Shown here: piece after piece, positions 35,047 to 47,700 of the stretch
Layout of the letters: each line of letters begins with the position of its first letter
How positions within the stretch are numbered: the first letter of the stretch is position 1
The notes under the pieces: model-generated
Seen by the model: the letters and a program-made list of their open reading frames with translations, nothing else
The model's database searches: none
Told to the model about the DNA's origin: nothing
Program-made: the position numbers and the translations under genes
Assembly: GCA_020746995.1 (NCBI GenBank)
Contig: JAGPXD010000001.1
Location: forward strand, 2,046,001 to 2,110,000
Source: Plectosphaerella cucumerina
Lineage: Eukaryota > Ascomycota > Sordariomycetes > Glomerellales > Plectosphaerellaceae
Reading direction: 5' to 3'
Length of the DNA: 64,000 bases

Positions 35047-35919
35047 ATGAAGATATCCCCCAGCACCCTCGCAATCCGCGCCCCGGCCGCCCTCAGCCCG
35101 GCGGCTCCCCAAATCCGACCCTTCCTCCTCCGACAATACGCGACGCAGACAAGCCTGGGCACGACGCCGCAGGGTCCCAAGAGGAAGAAGGTCACAGCCT
35201 TCAACGACGATGGACATGTGCCGTGGTCTGAGCTCTCGACCGGAGAGAAGGCCAGCAGGGCTACCCAGCAAAGCTTCAACTTTGGCATGATCATCACCGG
35301 CATCGTCTTGACGGTTCGTGTGCTCCGCATCCCCCTCCCGCCCAAAGATGGAGCTCGGTATCTGACAAGATGAAGTCTGGTGTCGCATACTACCTGTGGA
35401 CCGACGTCTTCTCCCCCGACAGCAAGACGGTGCACTTCAACCGGACGGTCGACAGGATCAAGGCCGACGAACGGTGCCTCGAGATTCTCGGCGACCCGAA
35501 GCATATCTCGGCGCACGGCGACGAGACCTTCAACAAGTGGAGGAGATCCCGTCCTATCGCGTAGGCTACCCCTGTTGGGAGAGAGGATTAAGATGCGCAG
35601 CGAGTGTCTAACAGTATCAGGTCTGCGACCAGCACCGACGCCAAGGGCAACGAGCACTTCCAGATGAACTTCTACGTAGGCTGCCCCCATGTTAAAGCTC
35701 ATAACTACTTATACTAACAAAGCACAGGTCGAGGGACCCCGGAACAGGGGCCAGGTCCATCTGCACCTGATCAAGCCCAAGGGACACTCCGACTTCGAGT
35801 ACAAGTACATGTATCTCGACGTTCGAGGCCATCAGAGGATATACCTCGAGAATGCCGACACGGACCCCAACAATCCCAACCGGTCCAAGGTCAAGTTCTT
35901 GGGTATTAACTGGGGCTGA
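35047..35919 (+). CDS. tim21: Mitochondrial inner membrane translocase subunit Tim21
   Basis: Component of the TIM23 presequence translocase that binds the Tom22 intermembrane-space domain and links import to respiratory complexes. Exons 35047-35313, 35376-35560, 35621-35675 and 35728-35919 give 232 residues. The N-terminus is a classic presequence (MKISPSTLAIRAPAALSPAA ... RPFLLRQYATQ). One TM segment follows (SFNFGMIITGIVLTSGVAYY, about residues 76-96), then the Tim21 intermembrane-space core: LWTDVFSPDSKTVHFNRTVD, DRIKADERCLEILGDP, WRRSRPIASATSTDAKGNEH, NFYVEGPRNRGQVHLHLIKP and YKYMYLDVRGHQRIYLENAD. The first acceptor (GATGAAG) is weak; an alternative, ACAAG six bases earlier, keeps the frame and adds two residues. 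The intron 3 and 4 boundaries agree with family continuity. Confidence 0.92.
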
Positions 35920-36724
35920 TCTATCCGCCAGGCGACCGTTTGTCACATCATCGATGTGGAAGAACAGCCATGCGCGCACATGAGCTGGGTTGTACATCAC
36001 CGCGCAGACTTGTACTATCTACGGAATTGGGCTTGATATTTAATGGCACAACTGTTCGTTGTATTTGCTTGACTAAAGCACGGGATGGAACTTCATCTAC
36101 GGCCGGGCGGACATGTCAGCCGCGCCAAACTGCAGTCATCATCCAAGCACACCTCGTTCACTCGATCCATTGGAATCAAGTATTGGCCCCATCTCTTTGT
36201 CCAGAGATTCAGCCCAGAACGAGCACTAGAGGCCTCCCCCGGAAATGGTCCAATGGCAGCGCCGCCGCATCATTCCGACGTACGACGGCTGAACCGAAAT
36301 GCAGTTGCCTGATCATCCGAGCCGTCTCGCCCTGTTAATCGACCTACCCGCCTCCATAGAGCGATCCCGGTCCCGATTGAAGACTTGCCTCATTCTCTAA
36401 GAGAATGCTGCCATGCATTTCTCGGGCCGTCTCGTCAATTATCGGGGCAGGACGACGACAACCACGTCGGATCCGGTCGCATTCATCTGGCGCCGACGCG
36501 TAAGCGGGCGCTCAGAATCGCCAGGCAGCACAATATCCTCCAATCGACACTGCTATTCGTCAATCGACACACTCGGGGTTGCGGAAGCTTTCCTGGGCAG
36601 TCGGCCTCAAGGGAGGGATCGTTAAGGGATGAGCAAGATATAATGACCGTAAGCTCCATGCCCTTGGACGACGAATTGACCGCCAGCTCTTTACTACTGT
36701 GACCGCACTCTCCCATCAAGACCC
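35920..36724. other. Intergenic region before polyQ gene
   Basis: About 0.8 kb between the tim21 stop and the next ATG. It holds the tim21 3' UTR and presumably the promoter of the downstream gene. Short open frames present show no recognisable features. Confidence 0.55.
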
Positions 36725-37441
36725 ATGTCCGGCTGGTTCAACTTCGCCCACAAGCAGCAGCAGCAGCAGCAAGACCAGCAGCAGCAGAGTGGTGACATGT
36801 GCTTCCCCTCCCCGCGCAAGTCTCCCAAGCCCCAAACACCCTCCTACTCCTTCGTGAACAACGAGAACCCCTACCGCCGCCTCGAGTCCCCCTCCCTCCC
36901 GCCCACACCGGCCATGTCGCCCCCCTCATCCTTCAACCCAGCCTACAACCCCTACGGCAGCCAGCTCTCCATGCAGCACGAGCGCCTCATCCTCGAGCTC
37001 CTCCCCTTCAAAGACGCCCAGGCCTTCCACACCTGGCTCGGCAGCGACTACGTGCGCGGCTCCTGGCATGAGTTCCGCCGCTCCTCCGCGCCCATGCTGC
37101 CCTTCTCGCCCTCCTCTGCCAGCGGCAGCGGCAGCGGCGGAGGCGGCCGCTCCTCCGGCGAGCCGGACAAGCACAAGACGTCGCAGGCCGCCAAGGACGC
37201 CATCAACTCGCGCAAACCAAAGTTCCTCGTCTATCACCCCGATAAGACCGCCTGGACCGTCGAGGACCACCACATCCGCTTCATCGCTACCGTCGTTGCA
37301 GACAATATGCTGCAAGGGCTGTGGAGCGAGTCCGAGTGGAAGAAGAAGGCCATTGATATTGCAAAGGCCGTGTTCGAGGTGCTTGTGTTTCTAAAGGCCG
37401 TTGATGCTGTCGACAAGGAGCCGCCGCGGTACTCTGACTGA
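36725..37441 (+). CDS. Orphan protein with N-terminal polyglutamine, unknown function
   Basis: Single-exon frame of 238 residues that I do not recognise. It starts MSGWFNFAHK followed by glutamine tracts (QQQQQQDQQQQ) encoded by CAG/CAA repeats. A Ser/Pro-rich linker (SPSLPPTPAMSPPSSFNP) leads to an ordered segment with many hydrophobic and aromatic positions (QHERLILELLPFKDAQAFHT, WLGSDYVRGSWHEFRRS). A Gly/Ser linker separates this from a second ordered segment (RKPKFLVYHPDKTAWTVEDH, then HIRFIATVVADNMLQGLWSE and KKAIDIAKAVFEVLVFLKAV). The sharp coding bias, the clean single frame and two globular-looking blocks support a real gene. No signal peptide or TM segment is obvious. Confidence 0.7.
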   Translation: MSGWFNFAHKQQQQQQDQQQQSGDMCFPSPRKSPKPQTPSYSFVNNENPYRRLESPSLPPTPAMSPPSSFNPAYNPYGSQLSMQHERLILELLPFKDAQAFHTWLGSDYVRGSWHEFRRSSAPMLPFSPSSASGSGSGGGGRSSGEPDKHKTSQAAKDAINSRKPKFLVYHPDKTAWTVEDHHIRFIATVVADNMLQGLWSESEWKKKAIDIAKAVFEVLVFLKAVDAVDKEPPRYSD

Positions 37442-40400
37442 TAATCTATTGTCTTGATGGCTGTATTTGAGAGGACTTTGTGTATCAAGGCGTTTGGCGT
37501 TGGCATGTGGCTCACCTCTGGTGAAGCTTCAAATTGACCTTTCCCCCATACCTCTTGTCACCAACCAGCTCGGTATCCCGTGTCCGTGATGTGGCGTCTG
37601 CATCGTCCTGCCGCTCTCCTCTGCCAGAAGTCCAGACCAGTCGGAAAGGGTCTCCCAGCCACGCGCCATCGTCATGCGTTTGCCGCAACGCACATCATCC
37701 CCCCTTCAGCAGAAAGCCACATCCCGCGCCGAGGAGCGCCTCGCAGCACGGGAAGCCCATCCGCCTCCAAGCCTCCAGGGGCACAATCCGAGACATTCGA
37801 GCGCGAGATCGGCACCCGACCGACCTGTCGTGTCAGGGGTTCTCCAAGCCCTGGCGTCGCTCCCGCCGGCCGCCTCATCTCATCTGCCGCCCAACAACAA
37901 CAGTCCATCGTCGCGAACCGTCCCCCGCCTGCCGGCGGCACAGGCCGGACGCCGCCGTCTCTCCGTTGTGTCGAGTTGCATGCCGGCAGGGCCGGTCTGG
38001 ACACCACCATTTTCTGCCGGCCGCCGGCACTCGCGGGAAACCGCATGTAATGCGCACTTGCGGCAGGAACATGAGAAAAAGGAAAGCCAGGAGTTCACTC
38101 TCGGGAGCCTCTTCTTGCAGGGCCGGATGAGAACAAGCACTTGCCCCTCTTGGCTCAGCTCGCCGGCTGTTGTTTCCATTGTCAGGGCCCATGGAGCCTG
38201 AACCTCCGCCGGGTCCGATCGAGACGCGGCTGCAGAAGCGAGGACCCCGGGGAAGCACGACGTGCGTCTCCGCATCCCTGACTTCTGCCGCCTCACGCAA
38301 GAGACAGGGGGCCTACTAGGCACGCCAGGTCACCGCGTCGCTTCTCGGAGGATTTGCATGCTTGCCCGGCAAGAGGGGATTGCGTGTCGTCCTCCATCGT
38401 TTCTTCCTCGTCTCTCCCGCAGCCTCACCGGTTACCGGTCACTGCCGCTCATACCAGGGCGGTGGCCTGGGGTATGCAGGCCAGGGGAGAGCTGCATCGC
38501 GAGGTCGCATCGGTGCATGCCACAATCGCAATGTGGAAGCCTTGAGGGTGTCGACTCGTATATCGCTGCCGCTCACGAAGACCAGATTCGGCTCGGTGCC
38601 AGCCCCGCCCTCGCATTAATTAAATAGTTGGAGAAGGAGCGGCTTGCCGGCTGGCCGAACGATGAGGGGGCATCGGTCGATGATACCCTTCGCCAGGAAC
38701 GAGACGGCTGCCGAAGGGGGGTGTTGCTGTACAGCAAGCAAGATAAGGATCCCACGACGCACGCACTCGCGGCGCATAGCACCGTGAAGATCATAACCCG
38801 TCCCCCGGCCGGCACCAGGGGCACCTCCCGGCCGTGGCGGGCAGGCGGGATCTCGAAGCCGTAGGTGCCTCGCCGTTCAGAGGTGTAGCCTCATATCGCA
38901 ATCATGGAGGCGGTCTCGATGTGCAGTCGGGAAACGCGCCACCTTTTCCGCCATTGCCAATCTTCCAAGACGTAGGAGCCGCATCCGCTGCATGCGCAGC
39001 GTAGCGGGAGCGATGGAGTCTCGATGACACCACAACCATCCGCGAAGGACACGTCCTGCCGGTGCTTCCGTCCCGCACGATCTTCAAGGCCCATCCGTCG
39101 GTGTTTGAACACGAGGAGCGGCACCGCTGCAGGCACCTAGGGTGAGCATATCCTGTGGGCTCAGGGGCCGTATATTACAACACCGAACCTCGTCAGCAAA
39201 GCCCTTCCGTCGTGCAGAATGGCATGATCCGAGGGCAGTATAGGCGGCGTTCGGGGAGTATGACGCCGCAACAGAGTCGCTCGGTGTGGGGCGGAGCTTT
39301 CACAGGCCCAGATGGCATTGACTTGCATAGCGTTGGGAGCCCATCAGCCCCTCAAGCTTGCATGTCAACTGTGAAGGTACATTGTGCGTCAGTTCAAAAC
39401 TAACCAAACGGCATCAACGGGGGGAGGCGTAAGCTTTCTTTCGGAGTTGTGTCTCTGGTGGCGAAAATGACGGGCGTTCCGGGAGCAAGTCCGAAAGCTT
39501 CAGGTTGCCCTTCTGCCTGACTCGGAAGGAGAATCTCGGGGTAAGTCTGGGGGAATCTGGAGGCGCCGGCATTGAGGCAGTGATCGGCCAAACCGGCCTC
39601 AGAGGGGATGACACCAATGCGCGGTCGCCCCTCTTCTTCCTTCTGGCGCCCGGTTTTAGATGATGTGCACCGGAGAGCCTCCCAGACCCGCGCGCCGCCT
39701 GGAGTCCCCAACAAGCACGATTCATGCGTACGGGGCGACGACGCAAGCCTTGCGTTGTGTCCGTTCCCTGTTTCGAGACTTCCTTCGACCTGCGCAGCCG
39801 CGCTCGCTCGTCTTGCCGAGAGGGTGAGAGCACGAAAGACATCTGGGTCGGTCCCCTCCGGCATGAAGCATCGAACCATCGGTGGGCAGATCTGTGGAGT
39901 GGAGTTGTACCACGGTAATGAGGACGGCGGGTCTAAGGGCCCTCGAGACGGCCGCGGGCTGTCGGTGTGGACATGGAGGCCTGTGATGCGACACGGTGAG
40001 CCGGGTAAAGTCTGCTCGCTGCGGCTCCAGGTCCGCCCAGGCGAGCAGCAGGAGCAGCAGCAGCACCCAAAAGGTGCCTGTGCCGAGGGGGCTCGACTGG
40101 TCGTTGATTGCCTCGGACAGCGTAGATTAAAGCTCGCTGCAACCGGCGGAGCTTGGCACGCCGTGAACGGGGGGCCAGCATTCCCATATCTCCTACGGTG
40201 CCCTTGGGCCCTTGTTTGGAACCTGTCATTCGCTCGCCAACGACGAGCTTCGCGACAGGCACGATAAGCTGCGAGGCCCTGCAAGTGAGCCAAAAGGGGC
40301 CTCGAAGTGCCTGGCAGGGGGGGTGGGAGCCGCCAGGTACTTTGCGAGGGTCCGGTGGGGGAGGGCGTGTCTGTAGAAGAACGTGCCCTGAAAGATCTGG

Positions 40401-41580
40401 GGCTCTGGGGCTCGATAACATCATCGAGACGGGCTGATGGAGACGGGCCGGGGGCTATCGAGCTTGTGAAAAGTACTCGGGGCTCCAGAGATACCTCTGA
40501 TCCGCCCACTCCCTCCTCCTCCAGCAGCCATCGAATGCTGCCCACTCGGGAGCGCAGTAGTCTGTTTGGAAGTTGTGTTGTCGTTGTCAACGAGCTGTTG
40601 ATTGGGACGTCAGGCTTTGAACTGGTTACGGTACTGCTTTTGCGTCCAAGGCACATGCACACCGGTAGCGCGCAACGAACGGCCCCAAAGTCGTGCTTGA
40701 TCAGACATACCGCAAGACCTCTTCTCGTCCCTCCTCGATCGAGTCGCTCGCCTTGCATCGTGGCCGACAGAGGACGGTGTTGTGGCTGACGATCCACACT
40801 CACAGCTGTGCTGTTGCGCTTGCACTTGCGTGGGGGGCGGCAACATCCCTGACGATGATGCAATTGCCTTGTCAAAGATTTTTTCCAGAAGAATTGAGAG
40901 AACTGGGGCCTCGGTCTTGGTGTGGGTGGGAAGGCCGACCTCTTGGGGCAAGGCGCTGGGGAGAGCCAAGCAAACTGGGTGACGATAGCTTCGGCCCTTC
41001 GTCCGGACTTGTTCAGGGGGGGTTGGGCCGGGCCTTGGGGCCTACGGTGTGTGAGTGTCCACCGAGCCGGCCGCGAACACGGCATTGAGGCCCTGAATCA
41101 TGTGCTGGGGGCTTTCCCGATGATTGACCGAGGGCACTCTCGGCGTTACCATCCATCTGATAACGCCCCTGTCGGCCCGACATCCACAACACCCTCGGCC
41201 TCTGGGTTGGCCCTGGTCTTTTGCTGCTTGCCGGGCCTCGACTTCCTCGCTTTTTCATGGCCTGAGTTCTTCTTATTAGGTGATGCGTTCATCCCCTGGG
41301 CTTGGAGGTTGCAAGCTTGACAAATGCCGGCGTGATGGCCCCGCGCCGACTTGAGCGAAGTTTGCATGGTCCACTCCGTTCGATGACCCATATTCGTAGC
41401 ATTTGGTGCAAGGGGCCTGGACTCTCCTGACCCCGATCCCCACGGGTCAGCCGCTGAGCCTCAACCCAAGGGTGGAGAGGCGCGAAAGAATCTCGGGATA
41501 GCCGACATCCCCATCTAAAAGCCGAAGAGAAAAGCGCCTGCGGTTGGGTCGCCAAGACAAGTCTCCTCAGGCCTCATTCC
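37442..41580. other. Gene-free stretch between polyQ gene and Rad55-like gene
   Basis: About 4.1 kb with nothing I can support. The longest frame in the window outside called genes lies here (39400-41085, minus, 561 codons), but its translation is Arg/Pro/Ser/Cys-rich without domains and is covered by comparable frames on the other strand, as expected of GC-rich non-coding DNA. No tRNA, hairpin or mobile element was recognised. Confidence 0.5.
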
Positions 41581-43337
41581 TCAAGGTGGCCCTGCCCTTT
41601 CCCCAGAGTCTGCGCCGGTGGGTGCGCCGGTGGGTGCGCCATCGACTCCGGCCGCCCCGTCCTCCAACCCTCCGTCGGCCTCCTCATCGTCGTTTGCATC
41701 TTCGTCGTCTTCCTCGTATCGGTGCACGCCAAGGATCAGGTCCTCGCTGCCCTGGGTCTGCGGAGGCACGGGGGCGGCAGCATCGTCGTCCAATCGCCAC
41801 CCATACTCTTCATCGTCCTCGTCGCTGTCCGGGATCTCGAGCCCCGCGTCGCCAAGCTTGCGTTTCTGTAGCCGTATTGCGGGGGTAACTATCGATGCCT
41901 GACTTGCGTCGTGCTGGATCTCGACAAGGCCCGTCTGTGGAAGGTCACATGGTCAGCACGGGGTTCCCCTTGCAGAGCCTCATCTCCCTTATCATCACTC
42001 CTCAGAGCCTGGAGGTGAGGGGGCGGGCGCCCCAGAGAGACCATCGACCCCACTAGCGGGGGAAATGGGATGTACTGACCGACTCGACGCGGAAAGCCGC
42101 CGTACTGAGAATGGCCTCGGGGCCGGCCTTGCCCTCCAGCTTCTGCACTCCGGCAAACCACACGGTAGACGGATCATGGTCTTTCCAGACCCAGTCCCTG
42201 AAGAGCACGAGCCTCGTGGAGATGCCCTGCTCCCAGACGTTGGCGCTCAGTGAAGGGGTCAGGGTCGCCCCGCCATCCATCTGCAGCTTGGTCGCGCACT
42301 GCGACAGGATGACCACGGCACAGTTGCGAGTGGCAGCCAGTTTCTGCAGCGCGCTGATCAGGTACTGCAACGTCTGCAGCCTTTTTGCCGATGGGCCGGA
42401 TCCTACAGATAACGACGGGCGTCAGCACAACCGCTCTCGGCCCAGGCCCCCAAGGCCTAACACGGATGCGGGGGGCGGGGGCGGGCTCGTGGCAACCATA
42501 CCTTTGCCGATAGGGGGACCCTGCTGCTTGTTGTCTGCGCCCTTTGGGAATGCGCCATTGATAAGGGTCGGCAGTGAGTCGATGACGATGACGGCCGTGT
42601 CTGACGGGACCGAGGATGCCGTCGGCCTGCAGAGGAGCGCTACGAGGTGTGGTATGCTCGTGCAGTCAAAGTGTGCGAAGCGTTCGCTGAAGACAGCTTC
42701 GGATGATGCCTCGGTCCCTATCCTGGAGGCGTGAACAGCATGTGCAACGGCGGCCATTCGACGTCCGCAGACCTTGTATGCGCAATCTGTACATCCGAAG
42801 CATCAGTATGACGTGCTGGAACCGTCTCAGTCTGGCGATGGCCAGACCACAAAGGCATCCTCACCAACCCATACGGCGCCATGGCCGTCTGCTAGTGCGC
42901 CCGCGACGAGCTGAATCCTATCTCGGGCGTCAGTATCGGTCTTTTGCCTTTGACAGATAGGTCTGCCTGGCAGAGGTGCCCCTCGACTCACCCAAACGCT
43001 GTCTTCCCGCTCGCAGGAGGACCCCAGACCTCCGTGATCTGACCTCGGGGCAGGCCACCCTTGCGTTCCGATAATGATGCCTCCTCGAGAGGCGACTGGG
43101 CCAGATACCTGTCTAGCTCATCAAGACCAGTGGACACGTATCTCAGGGTGCCATCCTCAAGGTCTTCAAGTGCATCTGCTGCCGACACGGTGGGTAGTCG
43201 ATCTAGAAAGAGGTTCACGCAGTTCAGTACATGGATGCACTCATCAATGGCGGCTGCTCGGGGAAGGCGGGCTCACGGGTAGAGGATAAATCGAAGCTCG
43301 CCTCGTCCCTCTCATGTACACTGTGGTACTTTTCCAT
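41581..43337 (-). CDS. Rad51 paralogue, best fit Rad55/Rhp55, recombinational DNA repair
   Basis: Predicted RecA-fold ATPase of 428 residues; Rad55-Rad57 heterodimers promote Rad51 filament assembly. Six exons (43277-43337, 42992-43202, 42865-42917, 42502-42786, 42080-42402, 41581-41934) close exactly in frame. The N-terminal core is RLPTVSAADALEDLEDG, then YVSTGLDELDRYLAQ. Walker A is GPPASGKT (about residues 81-88) in ITEVWGPPASGKTAFGIQLV; Walker B is AVIVIDSLPTLI (about 173-184). A RecA-type segment follows (LQTLQYLISALQKLAATRNC, AVVILSQCATKLQMDGG, ALTPS-like loop, WEQGISTRLVLFRDWVWKD). The C-terminal 100 residues are acidic and Ala/Gly-rich (DEDDEEYGWRLDDDAAA), probably disordered. Start MEKYHSVHERDEASFDLS was chosen because a 74-base intron with a TACTGAAC branch-like site joins it to exon 2. 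Rad57 or Xrcc3 assignment is less likely. Confidence 0.82.
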
Positions 43338-44770
43338 TGTTGGCGACGCGTCGGCGTGACGAAGGGACGCATCTCGGTCGGTGTTGGTCTCGCAGCAATT
43401 TGTTTGCTGGTAAAATGCAGTCGCGGTGAGTGATGGCGGACAGTGCAGATTCTGCCCAACGCACTGGCAGGATGATGAAGGCGCCACAGGGGCCGCACCT
43501 GCCACACCTCATTTGACAGCTCAACACCATGCACAACTATCACGACTTCCTGCCACGATTTCATACCTGACAGAACCTTGGTTGATATTTGTGGACTTCA
43601 CTCTACAGAAAAATTGTTCCGCGGACGTCCATGAGTTCTTACTTACACCACACTTTGCCTGGGCTGGCACGTGGACACTCACCGCCCAAGGAAGGCACGA
43701 GACCATCCGCCACCAACAACCAGATACTTTGAACCCTGACGCAAGTCCGTCGGCCCAGCGGCCGGATCGTCGCCGGCTGAACTGCCAAAGCGATCGCGTG
43801 CTCTTTACCCGGCGTCTCTCGCCGAAGTCTGTCCTCCCGGCGCGGCCACCAACGACACACGGCGACCTACGTTCCGAAGTCGATCTGGCTTCCCAGACGC
43901 ACGATGCGCAGGTTGTACGCGTCACACCCAAAAGATATTCCTCCGAAGAGGGCACACCGAACGGAAGCAACGCAGATGCTACCCAAGACATGCATCAAGA
44001 GTCCCATGCACCCGAAACGCACCGCTGCTGGAAACAATACCTCGCAGACCTGATGATGGCCATGGCTCCTCAGCACAGCCCACGGGAGCCCCTATCTCGG
44101 CCCCTCGTTTCATTAGCATCCGGCCCCAGGCGGGGAGGAGGAGAAATATGGGAGGCCAAGATCCGGGCATCGCATCTAGCGTCGGGGTAGGATGCCCCGG
44201 GGTCAGGCAGAGCAGCACTCTCCCGCCCCTCTGCCAGGCCATCACAAGGGCACGCATCAGGTCCTGGACGGCAAGCTTCCGCAGTACCCCAGAGTCAGCT
44301 GACGCAGGCCCAGACCACCCATGAATCCTGATTTGGATGGAGAAGGAAGGACGGAAAACTTCACGGGCGTTGCGTCCCCGTCCGTGGAGAGAAATGGGCC
44401 GGCCAGACCCAAAATGAGGCGGTCGTCCCCAGATCTCTCTCCACCGCTGCTTGTTCGGCGGCGGGGTAGCGAGCAATCTCATCCCGTCACGCCGGCTCCG
44501 ACAGACTGGTTCGACCAACCGCGCGCAACATGGCGTCTGCTGCCCTCCTCGGCGCAATATCGACGGGATGCACCCTGCGCCGAATCCAGGCAAGACTCTC
44601 GTCTGGCAAAACGGCGCATGGCGCGCTCTTCCCGGGGAGCATCACGGCCAGCTCCAGCGACAGCCGCGATGAAGGCACACAGCTGTGTCCCCGGCGGATC
44701 GGCCAGCAAAACCTCGATTCACCAAGCCTGCGGGTGTTTGTTTCTCCACACGCCCCGTTCCCATCCCTGT

Positions 44771-44799
44771 CCTGCCCTGCCCTGCCCTGCCCTGCCCTG
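44771..44799. repeat. CCCTG pentanucleotide tandem repeat
   Basis: Roughly five to six uninterrupted copies of CCTGC/CCCTG. This is a simple low-complexity repeat with no associated gene. Confidence 0.9.
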
Positions 44800-47700
44800 A
44801 TCAATGCGAGCAGCTTCTCCAGGGCGGTCTTCTGGCCGACGCGCACCTATGAGCACCGCCTACAGGGCCCTATCCTTGACTGTGGTTTCGGCATGGCGCC
44901 GAACATCCAGGCAGGGCAGACGTCAATGCCGCCCGTGGGATGTCGTCGTCGTCTCGTCGGGCTGTCCGCCGGTGATCACCCCGACTTCCGTGCGGGTTAT
45001 CAGCAACGCCCCGCGGCCGACATGGACACACAAACGGGCGGCGGGATATCATAATCTCCCAAGCAAACAAGAGAACGAGCGCGTGCCTCGTGACTGACAG
45101 CTTCATTCGCCACCGGGCCGTGGCATTCGATAGCCTCTTTTCGGCGCCGAGGAACCCTCGCAACGTTCGTCTGGACCTCGGTCAGGGGTGTGGACCCTGA
45201 GACGAGGTGTCGGGACTCTCGCTGCATCGATGTCCCCCGGCGCAGTTTTTGGCTGCTCCCAGTCCTAGCAGTGCAGCGCAGTGGTGCAGTGCAGTTGCCA
45301 GGCTTTCGGTGTTAATTATCCGAACCAACCCCGACCGAGAGCTCCTCCGGGCCGGCCAGGGCCGGGGGGCCGGGGGGCTGCGCAGTTGACAAAGTTGAGA
45401 CCACACACCCCCAGACCAGACCCGTCGGCGATTGCGACAGCGATGAGCATGCCCGGACGACTGGCTGTCAGTCGCCCGCGATAAGAAAATAGACCATCGA
45501 GAGTTTGCGCGGCATAACACAGCCCGGCGTGGGCGAAACCTGCCCCGGCTTCTTCATTTTCAGACAAGTTCGCTCCCCTGTGCTGTGGAGCGTCTCTCTC
45601 ACTCAGGAATGCGCCTGTAAATGCCTCCCTCGCACCCCCCTTGCCGTTGCTTGTCTTGCTGGACTCTGGAGTGCGCGGCATGTGATAGGCAACCCCTCCT
45701 CACCCTCATCTGCCCCTCATCGGGGCTCCGGGGTAAGCGGTGACGAGGCATGCCAGCAGAGACCACCACGATAGCCTCTTGCAGGTTCATAGCAAGTCGA
45801 CGGGAAATATCGCGGCGACTATCGCGGATGTTGCGTAAAATCCACGCACATTTGCAGTGCGGCTGGCTGCATCAGTGACGGCCAGCGCCACCGCATCTTT
45901 GGGCAGCAGCCACACATCCATCACTTACCGCCTTTCCATGGGCCACGCCCCGTGGGATGGGAAAAGGGCGGCAAGGCTCTGTGGTCGACCGCCTTGGCTA
46001 TGACTCCTCGCATTGTTGGGAGGAGGGGTGTGGCGGCGTTGCGGCGTTGCGGGTTGTTTGGCCCAACGTTGTGTGAGCGGTTTTGCAACCGCTCTCGCTC
46101 TCCCATGTTCGGGGAGTCTCGGAAAGCTGAGAGCGATGGGAAAGCGGACGGGAATTCGCGGGTCCGCCAGAGGCCAAGCTTTGTCAAAAGGGAGGTAAGT
46201 AGCCAGACAGGCGGGGTGGGATTTGGGAAGGGGAAGATAGAAAACAGGGGGCCCGGTCGTCGTCACTGCCAGACTGCCAGTGATCCTCCCGGGGGCCCCC
46301 ATCAGCAAGGCACACTGCACGGGCTGCCAGCGGAAGGGGCGTGCCCGTATCAGCAAGGCTTCCGTGGCAGATGGAGCGCTTCTCACCACGGGCCACGGCG
46401 GTTCTCCTCCTTCACCGTCAAATTTCACCGAGAAGACATTTCCGTGCAATTCCCTCGCTGGGAGAGGAAAAGATGGGGCCCTGCCCCGGGGCGGACGACT
46501 CGACGAGGCGGACAGTCTGGGTCCCCAACACGTGTGCTCGGGGGGGCGCCGAGAGGGTCTGGAAATCACCAATTCGAGGCCAGTGACTAAAAAGCCTCTC
46601 AGAGAAAAGGGAGGACCCGGAGCAGACGGGGAGGGAGCGCTTCCTAGCAAGACTGGGTTGTGTTTTTCTTGCTATCCACCGGCCGGAGGGCACATGAAAC
46701 CTGGAGGAGCAATAGCCGGATGTACACGTCGTCGTCAAACGGGCCAAGGTCCGCCGAAGGGCTCTCCGGCAGATCTGGCGTGCGTCTATCACTGCCCGGC
46801 GAGCGCAAGTTTGCGGGGTGGACGGGCGGGTGTGTGAAGGAGGCTGACACGGGCGAGAGCCGTCTGGGGAAGGTCGTCCAAGCCAAGGGGGAGCAAGCAT
46901 TCCTGTTGGACGCTGTCGCCGATAAGCATGTGGTTCTCCAGGTTTCTTTGGCCCGCGGGTACCTGACGGCGGACAGAATCCCGCCTTCACAGCAGCAGGA
47001 AGGCAGCAGCAAACAGCAGCCGCCAAGAGTTGACCAACGGAGCATCTGCGGCGAAGGGAGACCAGACCAGGAGAGTCATTTCCCTCCGCCCGTGCGGGCG
47101 ACTGACTCGCCCTCCAGGCCAAAGCGCGGCGCGGTGATGAAGCGGCCGAGAAAACCACCTCGTCTCGGGGGCTAGAAGAACGGGAGAAGGGGGGCAAAAT
47201 GCACCTGGAGCACTGACCTCCGGGGGACCCAGCTGGGCCCTGGGGTAACAAAGCGGGTGTTGACCACTGACGCTGGATATTCGTATCATTGCGAGTGACT
47301 CGGCCAAGTTTCGTACGAGCGGAGCAGACGACACGCTCAGCCTGTCCTTATCTCTGAAGCCGCCCACGTGCCCGGTCAATGCCGGACAGACACTGCCCCC
47401 CCGAGGGGACCGTTCGCTCGCTGCTAAACCCACCGAGTATGTCACAGAATAACAGCAATGGCGTAATGGGTGACTGTCGCTGTCGTGGTCTCCATGTCTC
47501 TGAAGCGGGAGTCGGGGGCAGGCAGAGTTGTCCAGGGTGTGCCCAGGAACGGATGTTGCTGGGAGGCGCGGTGTGGGCGTCATGCACGATCTATCGCAGA
47601 AGCCCGTCGGGATTTTTATTTTTCGTAGGCTCGCATCGCAGCGGCTGGCTGGCTGGCTGTGTGTGCGATGCGACTTCGGGTCGATGGCGGCAGCGATTGC

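Noticed and set aside
39400..41085. 561-codon open frame on the minus strand
   Set aside because: Longest uncalled frame, but Arg/Pro/Ser/Cys-rich with no domain, no membrane or secretion pattern, and opposed by comparable frames on the other strand; expected in GC-rich non-coding DNA.
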